A DNA stretch of 5,447 nt from Oscillospiraceae bacterium (GTDB lineage: Bacteria; Bacillota_A; Clostridia; Saccharofermentanales; Saccharofermentanaceae): assembly GCA_902791885.1 (NCBI GenBank), contig CADAXO010000144.1:1-5447 (forward strand), in the 5' to 3' direction. The translations under genes and the position numbers were made by a program. How positions within the stretch are numbered: the first letter of the stretch is position 1; each line of letters begins with the position of its first letter. The notes under the pieces are model-generated. The model searched no databases, was not told the DNA's origin, and saw only the letters and a program-made list of their open reading frames with translations. Below, in pieces: positions 3,579 through 5,447 of the stretch.

Positions 3579-5447
3579 ATGGAAAGTAATAACAAGAAAT
3601 CTTTAACATTTGCTGAGATCGCGCTTGTACTCGCGAGCGACTACGAAAGCATATATGTTATTAATTCTCTGGACGACAGCTATGTTGAATATGTTCCCAA
3701 GGGTAATGACAAAGAGCTTGTAATAAATTCCTTAGGCGAAGATTTCTACGAAGACACCATCCATAACTGTAAGCTGCTTGTATACCCTGAAGACCAGGAA
3801 GCTTTCCTTGCAGCATTCAATAAAGAGCACGTTATCGAAGCTCTTAAAGACGGCAAATCCTTCTCTCTGAACTACAGACTGGTGTTTGACGGAGTGCCGT
3901 ATCACTACTTCCTGAAGACCATCAAGAGCACGAATGACAATATCGTTATCGGTGTGCAGAATATTGACGAGCAGAGGAAGCGTGAGATTCAAAGTAATGA
4001 GGAGCTGCTTACGTACCGCCATATCGGAGGAGTGCTCGCGAGCAGATACGAAGCTATCTATTACGTTAATACCGAGACTGACGGTTATATCCGTTTCAGT
4101 TCGAGTGACGATTATGCGAAGCTCGGAACGACGGTAAAGGGAGATGACTTCTTTGCCGATTGCGATGCGGATATCAGGAAATACGTTCATAAGGAAGATG
4201 TTGATTATCTCCTCTCGGAGATCGATAAGAAGACACTTCTTAAGAATCTTGAGAGCAACAGGGCCATGTCTTTTACATATAGGCAGGTCTTAGGTGACGG
4301 AACCCAATTCGTAAGGATGAACATTGTCCGTGTTCCGAATGATGATAAACATATTGTAATGGGTGTTCTGAATGTCGATCTCCAGATAAAGCACGAGCAG
4401 GAACTTGAAGAAGAGAATAAGCTCTTCAACGAGGTTGCAATGGCACTGGCGTCGAGATATGAGGTTATCTACCGCGTCAATATTGTGACAGGGGAATACT
4501 ATGAGTACAGTGCAAGTGAGAAGTATTCCAAACTCAAGGTAGGCGTCCTCGGTGAGGATTTCTTCGGTGATACGCAGGAGAATATGAAGCGCGATATCTA
4601 TATTGAAGACTATCCCATGATGGCCCAGGCAATGGATAAGGATAATCTCCTGGGAAGACTTAATGAATCAGGTAAGGTCTACATCAACTACAGACTCAAT
4701 CTTGACGGACGTCCTCAGTACATGTCTCTTATCGTAATGAGATCGAACAGTAGTTCCGAGAATATCATAGTAGCTCTTGAGAATGTTGACAATGCGAAGA
4801 GGAAGGAGATAGAGTACGAGGCTACGATCATTACCGCCATGGATATGGCGAATAAGGATGCCCTTACGAGTGTTAAGAATAAGCACGCTTACGTCAGTGC
4901 CGAGATGCAGCTCGATGTCGAGATAGAGTCTGATAAAGATATCGAGTTCGCGATCGTCGTATGTGATATCAACGGCTTAAAGCAGGTCAACGATGAGCAG
5001 GGCCACAGTGCCGGCGATACCTTTATCAAGGACGCGAGTGCGATCATATGTGAGGTCTTCGATCACAGTCCTGTGTTCAGGATCGGCGGCGACGAGTTCG
5101 TAGTCCTCTTAAGAGGCAGCGATTATGAGAACAGGCTCGAACTTCTTAAGTCGATGCACAGCCATATGATTGATAACAAGCGCAACGGCCTTGTTACCAT
5201 AGCTTTCGGCATGGCCGAATACAATGCCGGAACCGATAACCGAGTTCAGGATGTTTTCGAGCGTGCTGATAATCTCATGTACGAGAATAAGAGCTTTTTT
5301 AAGAACCTGCCTGCCGACAGGGAAGCTGAGTCTGTCGAGAGTTATTCGTTCGTAAGATTCTACGAGCTTTACGAGCAGCTTCTGACCGAGATGGTTACTT
5401 TCAAGGATCCGGATGTGCCGAAGATCGAAGATCTGCTTATCAGGATC
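3579..5447 (+). CDS. Diguanylate cyclase with three tandem PAS-like domains, 3' end cut off
   Basis: The frame is open for 623 codons and runs off the window. The ATG at 3579 follows AGGGGTGG. No membrane segment or signal peptide is seen, so it is cytoplasmic. Three homologous units of about 135 residues begin at 11, 146 and 283, each with the pattern LAS(D/R)YE.IY.VN, then G.DF(F/Y).D, a Y(P/H/I)xED segment, (N/T)YR..(L/F).DG or GDG, and a closing 'GV.N(I/V)D' or 'ALENVD' strand. These look like PAS-type sensors joined by charged helices. A GGDEF domain follows (about 427-572): Asp463 in DINGLKQVNDEQGHSAGD is the metal ligand, Asn471 and Asp480 match substrate-binding positions, and the signature RIGGDEF is intact at 501-507. 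It should make c-di-GMP from two GTP. The inhibitory RxxD I-site, expected five residues before GGDEF, is absent (FDHS there). The acidic tail after 572 continues past the window and may begin another domain. The signal sensed is unknown. Confidence 0.93.
   Translation, partial: MESNNKKSLTFAEIALVLASDYESIYVINSLDDSYVEYVPKGNDKELVINSLGEDFYEDTIHNCKLLVYPEDQEAFLAAFNKEHVIEALKDGKSFSLNYRLVFDGVPYHYFLKTIKSTNDNIVIGVQNIDEQRKREIQSNEELLTYRHIGGVLASRYEAIYYVNTETDGYIRFSSSDDYAKLGTTVKGDDFFADCDADIRKYVHKEDVDYLLSEIDKKTLLKNLESNRAMSFTYRQVLGDGTQFVRMNIVRVPNDDKHIVMGVLNVDLQIKHEQELEEENKLFNEVAMALASRYEVIYRVNIVTGEYYEYSASEKYSKLKVGVLGEDFFGDTQENMKRDIYIEDYPMMAQAMDKDNLLGRLNESGKVYINYRLNLDGRPQYMSLIVMRSNSSSENIIVALENVDNAKRKEIEYEATIITAMDMANKDALTSVKNKHAYVSAEMQLDVEIESDKDIEFAIVVCDINGLKQVNDEQGHSAGDTFIKDASAIICEVFDHSPVFRIGGDEFVVLLRGSDYENRLELLKSMHSHMIDNKRNGLVTIAFGMAEYNAGTDNRVQDVFERADNLMYENKSFFKNLPADREAESVESYSFVRFYELYEQLLTEMVTFKDPDVPKIEDLLIRI

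Noticed and set aside
3175..4190. Minus-strand open frames at 3175-3609 and 3732-4190
   Set aside because: Both lie opposite clearly recognisable CDF and PAS-like coding sequence and show no independent start signals.

Overview
This window is about 5.4 kb from a bacterium that is probably an anaerobic Firmicute of class Clostridia, of the Lachnospiraceae/Oscillospiraceae kind found in gut or rumen. The assignment is inferred from strong GGAGG-type ribosome binding sites, heavy AAG/CTT codon use, moderate GC, and the protein families. The most telling of these are a GGDEF protein with stacked 'LASRYE...IY.VN' sensor repeats and a cation diffusion facilitator with a duplicated C-terminal domain. 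Genus cannot be read from the sequence. All supported genes lie on the plus strand. The window begins and ends exactly on GATC, which suggests the ends of a Sau3AI/MboI-type cloned fragment.

Layout. (a) 1-279: the C-terminal end of a calcineurin-like metallophosphoesterase (GHTHGGQ motif), cut off by the window start. (b) 280-351: a promoter whose -10 hexamer sits inside a near-perfect 22-bp palindrome. (c) 352-1154: a tightly coupled pair (ATGA overlap) made of a 118-residue single-pass membrane protein with a very acidic, Asp-rich outer region, followed by a 149-residue XRE-type helix-turn-helix regulator. A likely terminator follows. (d) 1193-1310: an array of five copies of an ATACYATA / TATRGTAT element in strictly alternating orientation, with an exact 52-bp period. 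The same core makes up the palindrome in front of the HTH operon. (e) 1401-3507: an overlapping pair encoding an unrecognised three-helix membrane protein with a large outer domain and a CDF-family divalent metal exporter. (f) 3579-5447: a soluble diguanylate cyclase with three tandem PAS-like domains and an intact GGDEF signature, cut off by the window end.

How the parts may fit together. The shared TATRGT(A/G)T element ties the promoter of the small membrane protein/HTH operon to the region just upstream of the membrane protein/CDF operon. The simplest reading is that the HTH protein controls its own operon and its neighbour, so that an acidic surface protein, a regulator, an unknown membrane protein and a metal exporter would form one envelope or metal-homeostasis module. 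This is inference from sequence symmetry and gene order; no binding or metal data are available. The cyclase appears to be a separate transcription unit. One unresolved point is the start of the 1401 gene: a Lys/Pro/Ser-rich in-frame stretch precedes its first ATG, but has no start codon and runs back to a stop inside the last repeat.
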